Shown here piece after piece: positions 18,530-27,847 of a stretch of DNA of 64,000 bases. Origin of the DNA: Acidobacteriaceae bacterium (lineage in GTDB: Bacteria; Acidobacteriota; Terriglobia; Terriglobales; Acidobacteriaceae). The notes under the pieces are model-generated. The model ran no database searches and was not told the DNA's origin. It saw only the letters and a list, made by a program, of their open reading frames with translations. A program made the translations under genes and the position numbers. Within the stretch, counting starts at the first letter, position 1. The number at the start of each line of letters is the position of its first letter. Location: positions 36,356 through 100,355 of the forward strand of contig PKXQ01000135.1 of the NCBI GenBank assembly GCA_003132405.1. Direction: 5' to 3'.

Positions 18530-21500
18530 CTAAAACAAGGTGAAGCGCACAACGGGAAGAAGTGTGGTTCGCGACGATCCCGCGAAATCGTAGAAGGTTT
18601 GTTGTTGGACGCCGAGCGATAGCCGGATCGGATAAGACACTGGGACGTCAGCCGTGCCGTCTTTGAGACTTCCGTGAACGGGGCGCACATAGGAGACTAG
18701 AAACTCGCTTTGTGCGTTGTCATATTCGTGATATCCAAGCCCTCTTGAAAGCACGAAAGAACTCTGCACGGTCCAACGCGGATTCACGCGGAAGTCGAAT
18801 CGGCCGCCAGGCAACAGCGCCTGCGCGATAACGTAGCGCGTGCCGTTCACCTCCCAGGAGCGCAGGTCTTCCGCCAAAATTGCGGCGGTGATCCGGTTGC
18901 CGAATTTATGTTGAAGCCCGGCATAGGTGGAGGTGTTGAAATACTCGGTGACCATCGGCCGGAAAAGCAGATCGCGCGCGGAGTATCCAGCGATGAGAGA
19001 AGTGCTACCCCACGGGCGGCCGACGGTGAATTCGATGTTGGCGGAAGCGTCGCGCGAGTGGAGATCCTGATCGATGAACGGGCCTGCCTCACGAACCGCG
19101 CTGCCCGTGACCGACAACCAATTAAAAAACGAACTGGTGGACATGTAGAGAAATTGTTTAAACAGATTCTGGCTCATGTACACGGGAGAAACCGTGTCGC
19201 GGCGGACGGTGAATTGAATTCCGCCGTTGAAGGTGATGGAGTTCGATCCGAAATGAAGCACAGGGGCGATTCCGCCGTTGAAGAATGTGTCGAAGGTGTG
19301 GCGCGTCTGGATGACGTTCACGCTCGGAAATAGGAGCGTGCCGTCGGTGACGCTCTCGCCGACAAACCCGGAGATTGGCGGCAGGTCTCCGACATGAATG
19401 CGATAGTGAGACTCGGCCATGCTTTGGAACGAATGGCGTGGAGGCGGCAGCGATGACGGATCGGTTACCCTCAATATCCTTGCATCCAGGGTGTAAACGT
19501 TGATGTCCTCAAGAACCGGGGCGAACGATGCGTCGGGCAGGAAACTCACCACGCGGTTAATTTGCCGACCCTCTTCGTCGGCCAATTGATATTGCGCCAG
19601 CTGGGCGGTTTCGTTGTTGTTGTTTTCCTCGCCGGCGACGGTGCTTGCCTCGGCGAACGCGTAGAGGGCATGCACTGTGTCCTGGCGCTGGCGAGCCAGG
19701 TTCGCCGACGCCATCATGTAATCGTAGTCATCGCGGAAATCATCGGCTGGACCGAGGCTCGCTAATTCCTCCTGCGCTTTGCTCGTCTTGCCCTCGGCGA
19801 GATAAGTATTGGTCAAACCGATGGAAATATTTAGCGGATTGGCTCCCACGAGACGAGCTTTGTCAAAGTAGGTTTCGGCTAAATCGAAATCATGCATGGC
19901 CAGAAAAATGTTGGCGGCGGCCAGGATGTCATCGGCGGTAACCGAAGATGAACCAGCGCGCGCCTCGGCGAAACCGAGAGCAATCTGGTGACGTGCCTCA
20001 TCGAAATTACCTTGCCGGAGAAAGACCTGAGCGACTGCGAGGCGCACACCAATGCGGTCTCCGCTCGGATCATCCAAGGCACGCGAGAACCGCTGCATGG
20101 CTGCGTCTTGTTCGCCCAAGCTCAACAATGCATCGCCGGTCGCCATTAGAATCTCAAGTTTGTTGTTGCCATATTGCTCGGCGAGTTGAATGTCTTGATG
20201 CGCGGCCTCGCGATTGCCAAGTTTGGCATGCACCTGCGCCCGCAAAGCGTAAACCGCCGGATCGTTCGGCGAGAGCTTCGCAGCGAGATCAATTTCTGCG
20301 AGAGATTGCGGATAGCGGCGGAGGCGAAAGAGAGTATCCGCATAGGCGAGGCGCGTCGGCAGATCGTTTGGCTCTTCGTCTAGCGCGGCACGGTATTCAG
20401 GTTCGGCGCGCGAAAAATTCTGCTCCTGCCGATAGGCTTCGGCTCGCGCCAGATGATATGCATGCGACTTTCCCAGCAGCTTCTGAGCGGTTTCCAACTG
20501 GATCAGCGCAGGTTGAGGGCGATGCAATTGAAGATCGGCGTAGGCTAAACCAAGATGCGCTTCGCCGTAGTTCGGCTGCAATCGGAGTGCGGTGCGGAAG
20601 TCGGCCGCCGCTTTGGCAGGCTCTCGCAGGTCATTCAGCACGTATCCGCGAGCTTCAAAGCCGGGCGCCATGTTGGGATCGATTTCGAGGGCGCGGGTGA
20701 AATCATCAAGCGCGTCGCGCGACTGGCCGTTGTGCGCGTGCACATAGCCTTTGATCAGAGGCAGATCTTTGTCATTGGCGAGAACCGAATCATATTTGTT
20801 GGCTAATGCGAGCGCTTCTTCATAGTGGCCGAGATAGTAAAGATCGTAGGCGAGATAGGTTGCGCCTTCGCGATCGTTCGGCAGCTTCTCAAGAACCGCA
20901 TAGCCGAGCTTCGCCGATTCCGCATAGTCGCCCTTCAGGGTGAGATAGCGCTCGCGCTCGCGTTCGACTTGCGGTCGCTCATTCATCCTGGCGTCGGCGC
21001 GGTCCAGCCACTGCTTTGCTAAATCGAAATTGTGCGCTTCAAGGGCGGCGTTGGCGCCTCCCGATATGATCAAGGCGTTCGTCTGGGCGCGTTGGTAAGC
21101 GGCTTCATATGCCGTTTCCGCAGCAGGGAGATTCTTTTCGGCGGTATATAAATCGCCGAGGGCGAGATAAGGCGAGAAGTCTTTCGGATGTGCCTTGGCC
21201 GCGCGCGTGAAATAGGATTCGGCGAGTTTCGCGTCTCCCTGATCGCGCGCTAGATAGCCGAGAGCAGAGAGCGCGGTGCGGTTGTTGGGATCGGCTTCGA
21301 GGACTTTCGCGAACGTGTCGCGAGCCGCGTCTTTCTGGCCCAGCTTCCATTGCAGACTGCCGTAGTTGAGAAGCGAATTGAGATTCGATGGCTCGAGTGC
21401 CAGCGCTTCTTTCAGATCTTTATTTGCGGCATCAAGGTTGCCCGAGGCGGCTTCGATGGCGGCTCGCAGGCGCAGCATTTCGGGTCGCGCGGCGTCGGGC

Positions 21501-22765
21501 ACCTGGATTTGGTTGATCTCGGCGGCGGCGGAATCGAGTTGCTGGGTTGCGGCGGCGTCCTCCAGACGAACGTCAGTCTCATATAAGTTGAGACGAAGCT
21601 CGATCGGGTAGAGCGGGCCTTCCGGAACATGCTTGGGCAGATTGCTGAGCGCGAGATTGTATTCCGTGCTGGCGCCGGCGTTGCGATCTTCCGATTCAGC
21701 AATCGCGCCGAGAATTGCATGGAGGCGATAATTATTGGGATCAACTCGGCGGGCATCTTCAAGAAAACCGCGCGCTGCATCCGCTTGGCCGAGATTCACC
21801 AAGGCCTGTGCGGCGCTGAGATCGAGAGCGAGATTTCCTTTGGCAGACTTGGCGAGACGAACATAGAGGTCGGCGGCCTCTTGCGGTTTCCCGGCGAGCT
21901 GATAGGTGTAGGCCAGTTCCGCTTGGACGTCTGAGTTTTTGTTAGGGATTGCCTGCAGACTGGCGATCGCTTGATCATATTGACCCTGGTCGCGATATTG
22001 ACTGGCGACCGCACGCAACACTTCCGGATCTCTCGGAGCGCGATTCCGGGCGCGGGTGAGATAGCGGGACGAGTCGTCGGTTTTTCCCTGTTGCTGATAA
22101 GCATGCGCAATCAAAATTTCGGTGTGCGGAGTGGGCTGAATCGCGTCGGCCCGTAGCAACAGGTCAAGAGCGTGTTGCGCGTCTGAACTGAGTAGAAGCT
22201 CGCCCGCCAGTTGCAGGCTGTTCGCATCTTTCGGATTCGCATCGACTACGCGCCGCAGCAGATTTTCTGCCTCAGCGTCGCGGCCCATCTTGGCATAGGT
22301 CTGAGCCAGGCCGGCCAGGCCTCGGACGGAACCGGGCTGCAGCTGAAGTCCGCGATTGTAGGCGTCGACTGACGGCTGATAGTGCTCGGCGAGGCGGTCG
22401 GCATATCCGAGCAAAAACCAGAGCTCGGCATTTTGCGGCGCTGATTTAGCGGCCTGTTCGGCGAAGGTAACTGCCGCGGCGTAATCGTTTCTCTGTAAAG
22501 CTTCCTGCGCGGCCCGCGCTCGACGAGCGACGTCGATGCTCGATCCCCAGCCCAGGCCCGAGCCGTTTTGTTGCGCGTCATTAGTGGTGGCCGTCGCACC
22601 GTTAGCGGCGTCGTTGGTTGAAGAATTCTGCTGTTGGCCCGAGGGCGCAGCGTTGCCGCTCTGATTGACATCGTAAGTCTGACCCAGAGCGTAGCCCGGG
22701 GAGTAGCTCAAACATGAGCTCACAAGAACAAAGATGATCGAGCGGCTGACGAAGCGGCTTTTCAC
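18530..22765 (-). CDS. Large TPR protein with outer-membrane beta-barrel (BcsC/PgaA/PelB type)
   Basis: This is a 1411-residue protein. GTG 22765 gives a compact signal peptide ('FVSRSIIFVLVSSCLSYSPG'); a TTG at 22780 would add five residues. Around 20 TPR units fill residues 60 to about 1000. The last 330 residues alternate short strands and turns and end in an aromatic residue ('RFTLF'), the mark of outer-membrane barrels recognised by BAM. BcsC, PgaA and PelB share this plan and export cellulose, PNAG and Pel through the barrel while the TPRs bind the glycan or its modifying enzymes. The gene precedes the flippase by 27 bp in the same direction. Which glycan passes is unknown. The barrel itself has no motif that lets me name a subfamily. 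Confidence 0.88.
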   Translation of the reverse strand: MKSRFVSRSIIFVLVSSCLSYSPGYALGQTYDVNQSGNAAPSGQQQNSSTNDAANGATATTNDAQQNGSGLGWGSSIDVARRARAAQEALQRNDYAAAVTFAEQAAKSAPQNAELWFLLGYADRLAEHYQPSVDAYNRGLQLQPGSVRGLAGLAQTYAKMGRDAEAENLLRRVVDANPKDANSLQLAGELLLSSDAQHALDLLLRADAIQPTPHTEILIAHAYQQQGKTDDSSRYLTRARNRAPRDPEVLRAVASQYRDQGQYDQAIASLQAIPNKNSDVQAELAYTYQLAGKPQEAADLYVRLAKSAKGNLALDLSAAQALVNLGQADAARGFLEDARRVDPNNYRLHAILGAIAESEDRNAGASTEYNLALSNLPKHVPEGPLYPIELRLNLYETDVRLEDAAATQQLDSAAAEINQIQVPDAARPEMLRLRAAIEAASGNLDAANKDLKEALALEPSNLNSLLNYGSLQWKLGQKDAARDTFAKVLEADPNNRTALSALGYLARDQGDAKLAESYFTRAAKAHPKDFSPYLALGDLYTAEKNLPAAETAYEAAYQRAQTNALIISGGANAALEAHNFDLAKQWLDRADARMNERPQVERERERYLTLKGDYAESAKLGYAVLEKLPNDREGATYLAYDLYYLGHYEEALALANKYDSVLANDKDLPLIKGYVHAHNGQSRDALDDFTRALEIDPNMAPGFEARGYVLNDLREPAKAAADFRTALRLQPNYGEAHLGLAYADLQLHRPQPALIQLETAQKLLGKSHAYHLARAEAYRQEQNFSRAEPEYRAALDEEPNDLPTRLAYADTLFRLRRYPQSLAEIDLAAKLSPNDPAVYALRAQVHAKLGNREAAHQDIQLAEQYGNNKLEILMATGDALLSLGEQDAAMQRFSRALDDPSGDRIGVRLAVAQVFLRQGNFDEARHQIALGFAEARAGSSSVTADDILAAANIFLAMHDFDLAETYFDKARLVGANPLNISIGLTNTYLAEGKTSKAQEELASLGPADDFRDDYDYMMASANLARQRQDTVHALYAFAEASTVAGEENNNNETAQLAQYQLADEEGRQINRVVSFLPDASFAPVLEDINVYTLDARILRVTDPSSLPPPRHSFQSMAESHYRIHVGDLPPISGFVGESVTDGTLLFPSVNVIQTRHTFDTFFNGGIAPVLHFGSNSITFNGGIQFTVRRDTVSPVYMSQNLFKQFLYMSTSSFFNWLSVTGSAVREAGPFIDQDLHSRDASANIEFTVGRPWGSTSLIAGYSARDLLFRPMVTEYFNTSTYAGLQHKFGNRITAAILAEDLRSWEVNGTRYVIAQALLPGGRFDFRVNPRWTVQSSFVLSRGLGYHEYDNAQSEFLVSYVRPVHGSLKDGTADVPVSYPIRLSLGVQQQTFYDFAGSSRTTLLPVVRFTLF

Positions 22766-23030
22766 GGTTTCACCATGCAATAAAATCTTGGGCTTACCTC
22801 CCGCATCCCATTGTTGATTTTCTGCGGTGCTTTTCAGATGCGACTCTCGGAGCTAGGTTTGCTTTCCAAGAAACTGCCTCATTATTCGCGTTCAGCTTGC
22901 CTTCCGTGCGCAGCCCTCTTCTCGCCCAGGGTTTACTGCTAGTCCGCGGTCGGACTGATCAAATTTGGAAGTAAACCTTGGGCGACCATTGCGAATCCAA
23001 ACCCTGTCTACGAAAAATGGAGCCACTATC

Positions 23031-24821
23031 GTGAGCACTGCCGAAAGTTACTCTCGTCCGATTCCGCTATTCGCCATCGTGTTGGTAGCGCTGGCGGTCC
23101 ACGGGCCTCTTTTGTTCATGCAGCTCCCCGCCGGTTCATTCGACACAAATTTCCATATTTTCTTCGCCTCGCACTACGCGAGTCACTGGTTCGATCCGTG
23201 GAACGTAAAGTGGTTTGCCGGCTTTTCGCAAACGACTTATCCGCCGCTGACGCATCAATGGATTGCTTTGCTTTCGAATGTCGTTGGTTTGAAGATGGGC
23301 TACATGCTGGTGCAGTTGATCGCGGTGATGCTGCTGCCGGTGGGCGTATTCCGTTTTGCCAAAATCTGGGTGAACGAGCGCGCGGCCAGCTATGCGGCGC
23401 TCGCCAGCGTTTTTCTTGGCGCGTTGGCTTTCCTGGTATACCAGGCCGGGCAATTGGCGACCGTTACATCGACGGCTCTCTATTTAAATGCGCTGCCCTA
23501 TCTCTACGAATGGATAACGACGGCGTCGGGACGCTCATTTCTGAAAGGGGTCGCCGTGAGCTGGACGGCTGCGGCTGCCCATCACGTTACCTTGATTTTC
23601 GGTGTGCTATTTTTCGCGCTGCCGGTGCTGTGGGTCGCGATTCTGGATGCGCGCGAGCCTGTCGTCGAGGCTGATGCGCACGATCCGGATGTTCGCGTTA
23701 GAGACGAAGGAGAACGAGTGCCGGGTGCGGTCCGTGGCGTGCTATTACGAACAGGCGCGTTTGCGTTGATCGTGGGATTGGGGATCGGATTAGTCCTCGC
23801 GCCTTATTGGCTCAGCATTCTTCGTCATCCGGTTCGGCAGATGCCGATTCCGCATGACAGCCGGTCGAATTTCCTGCTCAATTCGACTACGGCGATCAAC
23901 TACTTCGTGATTCCTTACGGAGCGTTGCTTCTCGGGATTCCGTTCATTCTGGTGCGGGGCGCGAGGGCGCGGCGTTTGCGGCCGCTGCTGTTTGGCTTCT
24001 GGCTCGCATTTATTTTTGGATTAGGCGGCACCACTCCATTGCCACGATGGTTGCTCGGACGGGCCTTCGAGATTTTGACCTTCGAGCGCTTTACTTTCTG
24101 GGCAACGCTGCTGGCTATGCCGCTTTTAGGCGCTGTGGCGGTGAGTCTGTTGGATCGCTTCGCCAGTAAGGCTGCGGCAGCGATGGCATTGGCCGCGGTT
24201 GCAACCGTAGGCGCCGCACTGTGGTGGTTGAACGCCAACCCCTATCGGCCCACCGCAATCGTCGATGTCAACCCTGTGATCGCATTCTTGAATCGCGACG
24301 GGCACGATTCTTATCGCTACATCACGCTTGGGTTGGGAAGCGAACTGGCGCAGGTTTCGACTTATACGAATGCGACCAGCGTCGACGGCGACTATAACTC
24401 GGCGCGCCTTTTGCCGGAGATGACCAATTATGGCTCGGCTCAGCTCACCAACGCCAAGTTTTATGGCTCGGCCGGAATGGCTTCGCTGCGCGCGATGCTT
24501 GAGCACGCCAGCAGATATGGCCTCAAATTTGTTTTCGTTCACGATTCGTACTATGAACCGCTGCTGACGTTTGCGGGCTGGCGAAAGATTGAGACTTTCG
24601 ACAATGGAGAAATTACTGCCTGGTCGAAAGACGATGTGCCGCCCGCTCATACGATTTCATCGGACGCGATGCCGGCGCCGTGGGAGGGTGTGCTGTGGGG
24701 CACGCTGCCCATGGGCGTCAGCTTTCTGGCAATTTTCCTGGAGTTATGGCTGCCTGAAAGACGCCGCGTCGTCGCGCCCGTCGGAGTACCGGTTCACGTC
24801 CGGCAGCCTTATGTTGCCTGA
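23031..24821 (+). CDS. Multi-spanning membrane protein, PTPS-related (GT-C-like) family
   Basis: This is a 596-residue protein. The GTG at 23031 has GGAG at 23019-23022; an upstream TTG at 22965 is open but lacks a site. About ten to eleven helices are seen. The first periplasmic loop carries 'GSFDTNFHIFFASHYASHW' and 'GFSQTTYPPLTHQ', the acidic/His and YPPL features of the 6-pyruvoyl-tetrahydropterin-synthase-related membrane family. Despite its name, that family looks like GT-C polyprenyl-sugar-dependent glycosyltransferases. A soluble domain near residues 450-540 lies between late helices. It is a good candidate for the missing polymerase or a membrane glycosyltransferase of this locus. 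That assignment is inference. Confidence 0.75.
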   Translation: MSTAESYSRPIPLFAIVLVALAVHGPLLFMQLPAGSFDTNFHIFFASHYASHWFDPWNVKWFAGFSQTTYPPLTHQWIALLSNVVGLKMGYMLVQLIAVMLLPVGVFRFAKIWVNERAASYAALASVFLGALAFLVYQAGQLATVTSTALYLNALPYLYEWITTASGRSFLKGVAVSWTAAAAHHVTLIFGVLFFALPVLWVAILDAREPVVEADAHDPDVRVRDEGERVPGAVRGVLLRTGAFALIVGLGIGLVLAPYWLSILRHPVRQMPIPHDSRSNFLLNSTTAINYFVIPYGALLLGIPFILVRGARARRLRPLLFGFWLAFIFGLGGTTPLPRWLLGRAFEILTFERFTFWATLLAMPLLGAVAVSLLDRFASKAAAAMALAAVATVGAALWWLNANPYRPTAIVDVNPVIAFLNRDGHDSYRYITLGLGSELAQVSTYTNATSVDGDYNSARLLPEMTNYGSAQLTNAKFYGSAGMASLRAMLEHASRYGLKFVFVHDSYYEPLLTFAGWRKIETFDNGEITAWSKDDVPPAHTISSDAMPAPWEGVLWGTLPMGVSFLAIFLELWLPERRRVVAPVGVPVHVRQPYVA

Positions 24822-24862
24822 GATAAGCTGCCTGAGGTAAGAGTGCTCTGCGAGAGAGGGAC

Positions 24863-26002
24863 ATGAAAACGATTTTGACTATCATCGTCGTCGCTACCGT
24901 TGTGCTGGTGGCTGTGGGATTGCTGGGCGCGGGGCAGACCAAGTCGGGGACGATTGGCTTTGCGAATGGGTCTGCGCTACCGGGGCTAACTCCGAAGGCC
25001 GACACGCCGGAGCAGGCGGTCACCAACCTTCTGAACGACGTGCAGAAGCGGCGCTGGGACGCGGCGTATGGGGCGTTGTCAAAGACCAGCGGCGTCGATG
25101 AGGAAACTTTCCGCGAAGAGTGGCAGGGCTCGAATGGCAGCTTGCGGACCTTTTCGAATCTTGAGGGTTCGGAGTTGCGTCCGGTGCATGCGACCAATGA
25201 TGACGCGCAGATTCGCGCCCGGTTGCGCTGGACTACTCCGGTGGGACCGATCGAGGATGTTCGTGACTTTCGTTTGATTCGTGAAGGCGGACTGTGGAAA
25301 GTGGTTTGGCCGAAACAACAAGTTGCGAATGTTCCGGCCCAGGTCGTGCCGGTCACTTACTTGCGGTGGGATCTAGTGAGCGGAGACGGCAAGGACGAAT
25401 GGGGTGCGCGCAACATCGATCCGCCGCACGTGCGTATTGTTTCGATGAATGCGGTCAACTCCGCGGAAGGCTCGGCGGTGATGGGTGAGGTTGTGAATGA
25501 AGACACCGTGCCGGCCTTCGTCAACGTGGGTGCCACACTGGTTGATGGAGGGGGCAATCCCATTGACGATGAGAACAGTTTCGACAAGATTGATCACGTG
25601 CTCTTGCCGAAGCAAATCACACCCTACCGCATAGACTTTCCGGGCATCGACTTGAGCAAGGTTAAGAATGTTCGTATGGACATCAAGGCGTCGCTGGTCC
25701 CGGCGTCGGCCGACCCGGTGATTGGAGTGATGAATCAGAAGATTGACGCGGATGTTCAGGGCAGAAGCGTTCTGCGCGGAGAATTGCTGAATCAGAGCGG
25801 CCAGACGGTCAACATTCCGCATGTGATTGCGAGCTTCTATGACAACAACGGCAAAGTGATCTGGGTCTCGGATGGCTACGTGGATCGGGCTTTACTGCCT
25901 GAAACGTCGGAGCCTTTTTCGGTTGACATTCCGCGCTCGCTGGCAGGAAAGGTGCAGAGCTTTCATGTTGTGGTTAATCAATACAGCCTGGGAAAATCGT
26001 AG
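24863..26002 (+). CDS. Membrane-anchored protein of unknown function with NTF2-like and Ig-like parts
   Basis: This is a 379-residue protein from ATG 24863 with GAGAGAGGG just upstream. One N-terminal helix (residues 3-24) serves as an anchor or uncleaved signal. Residues 45-150 have an NTF2/DUF4878-like outline ('PEQAVTNLLNDVQKRRWDAA', 'DFRLIREGGLWKVVWPK'). Two beta-sandwich repeats follow: 'VRIVSMNAVNSAEGSAVMGE' and 'DVQGRSVLRGELLNQSG' each open an FxLYD-like unit. It lies 41 bp downstream of the PTPS-related gene and ends two bases before the next ATG. A three-gene operon is likely. Periplasmic; function not known. Confidence 0.72.
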   Translation: MKTILTIIVVATVVLVAVGLLGAGQTKSGTIGFANGSALPGLTPKADTPEQAVTNLLNDVQKRRWDAAYGALSKTSGVDEETFREEWQGSNGSLRTFSNLEGSELRPVHATNDDAQIRARLRWTTPVGPIEDVRDFRLIREGGLWKVVWPKQQVANVPAQVVPVTYLRWDLVSGDGKDEWGARNIDPPHVRIVSMNAVNSAEGSAVMGEVVNEDTVPAFVNVGATLVDGGGNPIDDENSFDKIDHVLLPKQITPYRIDFPGIDLSKVKNVRMDIKASLVPASADPVIGVMNQKIDADVQGRSVLRGELLNQSGQTVNIPHVIASFYDNNGKVIWVSDGYVDRALLPETSEPFSVDIPRSLAGKVQSFHVVVNQYSLGKS

Positions 26003-26003
26003 A

Positions 26004-26978
26004 ATGCGGCGCGAAAACCATCCCGGTCGTGGTTTCGCCGCAGCGGCTAAAGCCGCAGTCGGTAGGGAGTCCGGTAGCGCAGCGGTGAACCGCTGCGCCA
26101 CCCAAAACCGAATACGGTTGGCTTTCTATTTTTGCCTGAGTGTTGCTCTAAGCACATTGAGCGCTAGCATCTCGGCCGCGCAGGATCTACGCGCCCCGTC
26201 CGCGGTGACGGCTGGCGAGGCCGTGTCGATCTCGACGACGGGGAGTGGCAAGGCAACGTTCTATCTGGTTGGTCCGGGAGTTTCGAATAAGAGTGATGTT
26301 GCGCTGGGAAACGAGATTTCACTTCGCGGTCAGGATTTGCGCGATGCGGGACAATATTTCGCCATTCTTTGTTCTGACAGTTGCCACAGCGCATCGTTCT
26401 TTGTGGCTCCGGCGAAACCGGCTAGCCTCGCTTTTCTGGTGCACCCTTCGCGCGTGCCGGTGGCGGCGAGTGATGCGGTCAGCGGCGTTGCGCTTGCCTT
26501 TGATCAATTTGGCAATCTGAATCTCGATCCCGGCACGATCAACTTCCAGTTGACCGCGGGCAAGACTTCCCTGCTCTCGCGGGATGTTGCAGCACATGAT
26601 GGCGTCGCGTGGTTTCGGACTACATCCGGCAAGTCTGCCGGACCGCTGCAAGTTGTGGCGAGTATCGGCGAGCTCTCTGCGCGACGCAACGTGCAGGAGG
26701 TTGCATCGGAGCCTTGCAACCTTCGCATCGCTGGCCAGCGCACGAAGGATGGACTAGTGGTGCAGACGGAGCCGGTTCACGACTGCGCGGGGAATCCTGT
26801 GCCTGATGGAACCATTGTTTCGTTTACCGCGACTGATGCCAGCGGAAAAAGCACTGTGGATGCGCCTATTAAGCACGGCATCGCACGCGCCGAGATTGCA
26901 GCTTCGGGCCCCGTGGTGGTTTCGGTTGCGTCGGGAGTGGCCATGGGCAACGAACTGCACATCGGAGGAGGGCAATGA
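26004..26978 (+). CDS. Secreted Ig-like protein of unknown function (start uncertain)
   Basis: The frame from ATG 26004 gives 324 residues, but two REP-like dyads (26043-26098) fall in its first 32 codons. The true start may therefore be GTG 26085 or TTG 26118. The hydrophobic core 'LAFYFCLSVALSTLSASISA' is a signal peptide in any case. The mature part is beta-rich with three sandwich-like units ('PSAVTAGEAVSISTTGSGKA', 'PASLAFLVHPSRVPVAA', 'NPVPDGTIVSFTATDASG'). These resemble bacterial invasin/Big_1-like Ig domains, and four conserved-looking Cys are present. Probably exported to the surface or periplasm as part of the operon starting at 23031. Confidence 0.65.
   Translation: MRRENHPGRGFAAAAKAAVGRESGSAAVNRCATQNRIRLAFYFCLSVALSTLSASISAAQDLRAPSAVTAGEAVSISTTGSGKATFYLVGPGVSNKSDVALGNEISLRGQDLRDAGQYFAILCSDSCHSASFFVAPAKPASLAFLVHPSRVPVAASDAVSGVALAFDQFGNLNLDPGTINFQLTAGKTSLLSRDVAAHDGVAWFRTTSGKSAGPLQVVASIGELSARRNVQEVASEPCNLRIAGQRTKDGLVVQTEPVHDCAGNPVPDGTIVSFTATDASGKSTVDAPIKHGIARAEIAASGPVVVSVASGVAMGNELHIGGGQ
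26043..26098. repeat. REP-like double hairpin
   Basis: Two dyads stand side by side: GCGGCT/AGCCGC around AA (26043-26056) and GCGCAGCGG/CCGCTGCGC around TGAA (26077-26098). The first shares the GGCTAAAGCC core with the element at 32226-32279, so this looks like a dispersed family in this genome. Confidence 0.6.
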
Positions 26979-27091
26979 TTTGCGCTGGCGACATTTCATA
27001 TCACGATGATTCCGACGTCGTTCCTGACCGCGATGAATACGATTGCGATGGCGATGATTGGCCTGACTCTGATTGCGATCACTACGATTAG
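26975..27091 (+). other. Possible Asp-rich mini-ORF with strong ribosome site
   Basis: ATG 26975 overlaps the stop of the preceding gene (ATGA) and is preceded by GGAGGAGGG (26964-26972). It encodes 38 residues rich in Asp ('DRDEYDCDGDDWPDSDCDHY'), then TAG. The same Asp/Cys/Tyr pattern continues after the stop ('CDYGCYDG'), so it may be the broken or decayed start of a larger Ca-loop-like protein. Alternatively, it is chance. Confidence 0.25.
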
Positions 27092-27230
27092 TGTGACTAC
27101 GGTTGCTATGACGGTAAGTTATGCTCGCCGTCGACGAGTGCCTTCGATCAGGTCATCGATTCGTTCGCGCGCGTCTTCGGGCATTACTCCGCAGATCACT
27201 CCGCGCGCCATTTCGCGCATCATTTCGCGG

Positions 27231-27722
27231 ATGACGGCATTGCTGGCCGCATCGGTTTTCCTTTTCTGCGCGCCACGATCCAATGCCGCGGTAAATGTCG
27301 ACATGAGTGTAAGCCACGCCGGTCCACGCGCCGTCGAACCCCTCTTGGAGCGTGGGATTCTACGCGATTACCGCATCGCCTGGATAAGCCTGGCACACGC
27401 TCTGGAATTCAACGCGGCTGATGCTTTGTCCGGCCCATTCGTTTCTACGGCGAGAGATACGTTGATGAATAACGTCTCCAGTCAGCGACGTTCTGGCCTC
27501 AGCACGCGCTATCTGAATCAGAATCACAAAGTCGAGGCTGTTTATTACGCGCCCGAGGGCGACGTCATCGAATTGCACGATGCGGCGGATTATCAACTGC
27601 AAATTTTGGACGGCGGGAAACTGATTCACGATGAGCATGTCGTGATGCACTATGTCGTGTTGATGACCCCGGCTGCCGATCATTGGGTAGTTCGACAATT
27701 GCAAGCGGTCCCTCAGTTTTGA
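27231..27722 (+). CDS. Small secreted protein of unknown function
   Basis: The open frame starts at 27006, but the sequence before residue 76 is low-complexity Ile/Thr/Arg. ATG 27231 begins a clean signal peptide ('MTALLAASVFLFCAPRSNA'), giving 163 residues. No strong ribosome site precedes either start. The mature protein has 'GPRAVEPLLERGILRDYRIA' and 'EAVYYAPEGDVIELHDAADY'. It looks like a small alpha/beta domain of about 140 residues. I do not recognise a family. It follows the Ig-like protein on the same strand and precedes the GH71/99-like lipoprotein. Confidence 0.55.
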   Translation: MTALLAASVFLFCAPRSNAAVNVDMSVSHAGPRAVEPLLERGILRDYRIAWISLAHALEFNAADALSGPFVSTARDTLMNNVSSQRRSGLSTRYLNQNHKVEAVYYAPEGDVIELHDAADYQLQILDGGKLIHDEHVVMHYVVLMTPAADHWVVRQLQAVPQF

Positions 27723-27847
27723 TTCGGTCGCGCGGCTGCCACTCGAGATTGATTTACTAGCTCTGCCTACAGGATCGCCCTACCAACCGCCGCTTTCCTC
27801 GCGGCATCTGACTTACAAAGGACAAGTTGAGAAGAGGGAACCTTCGA

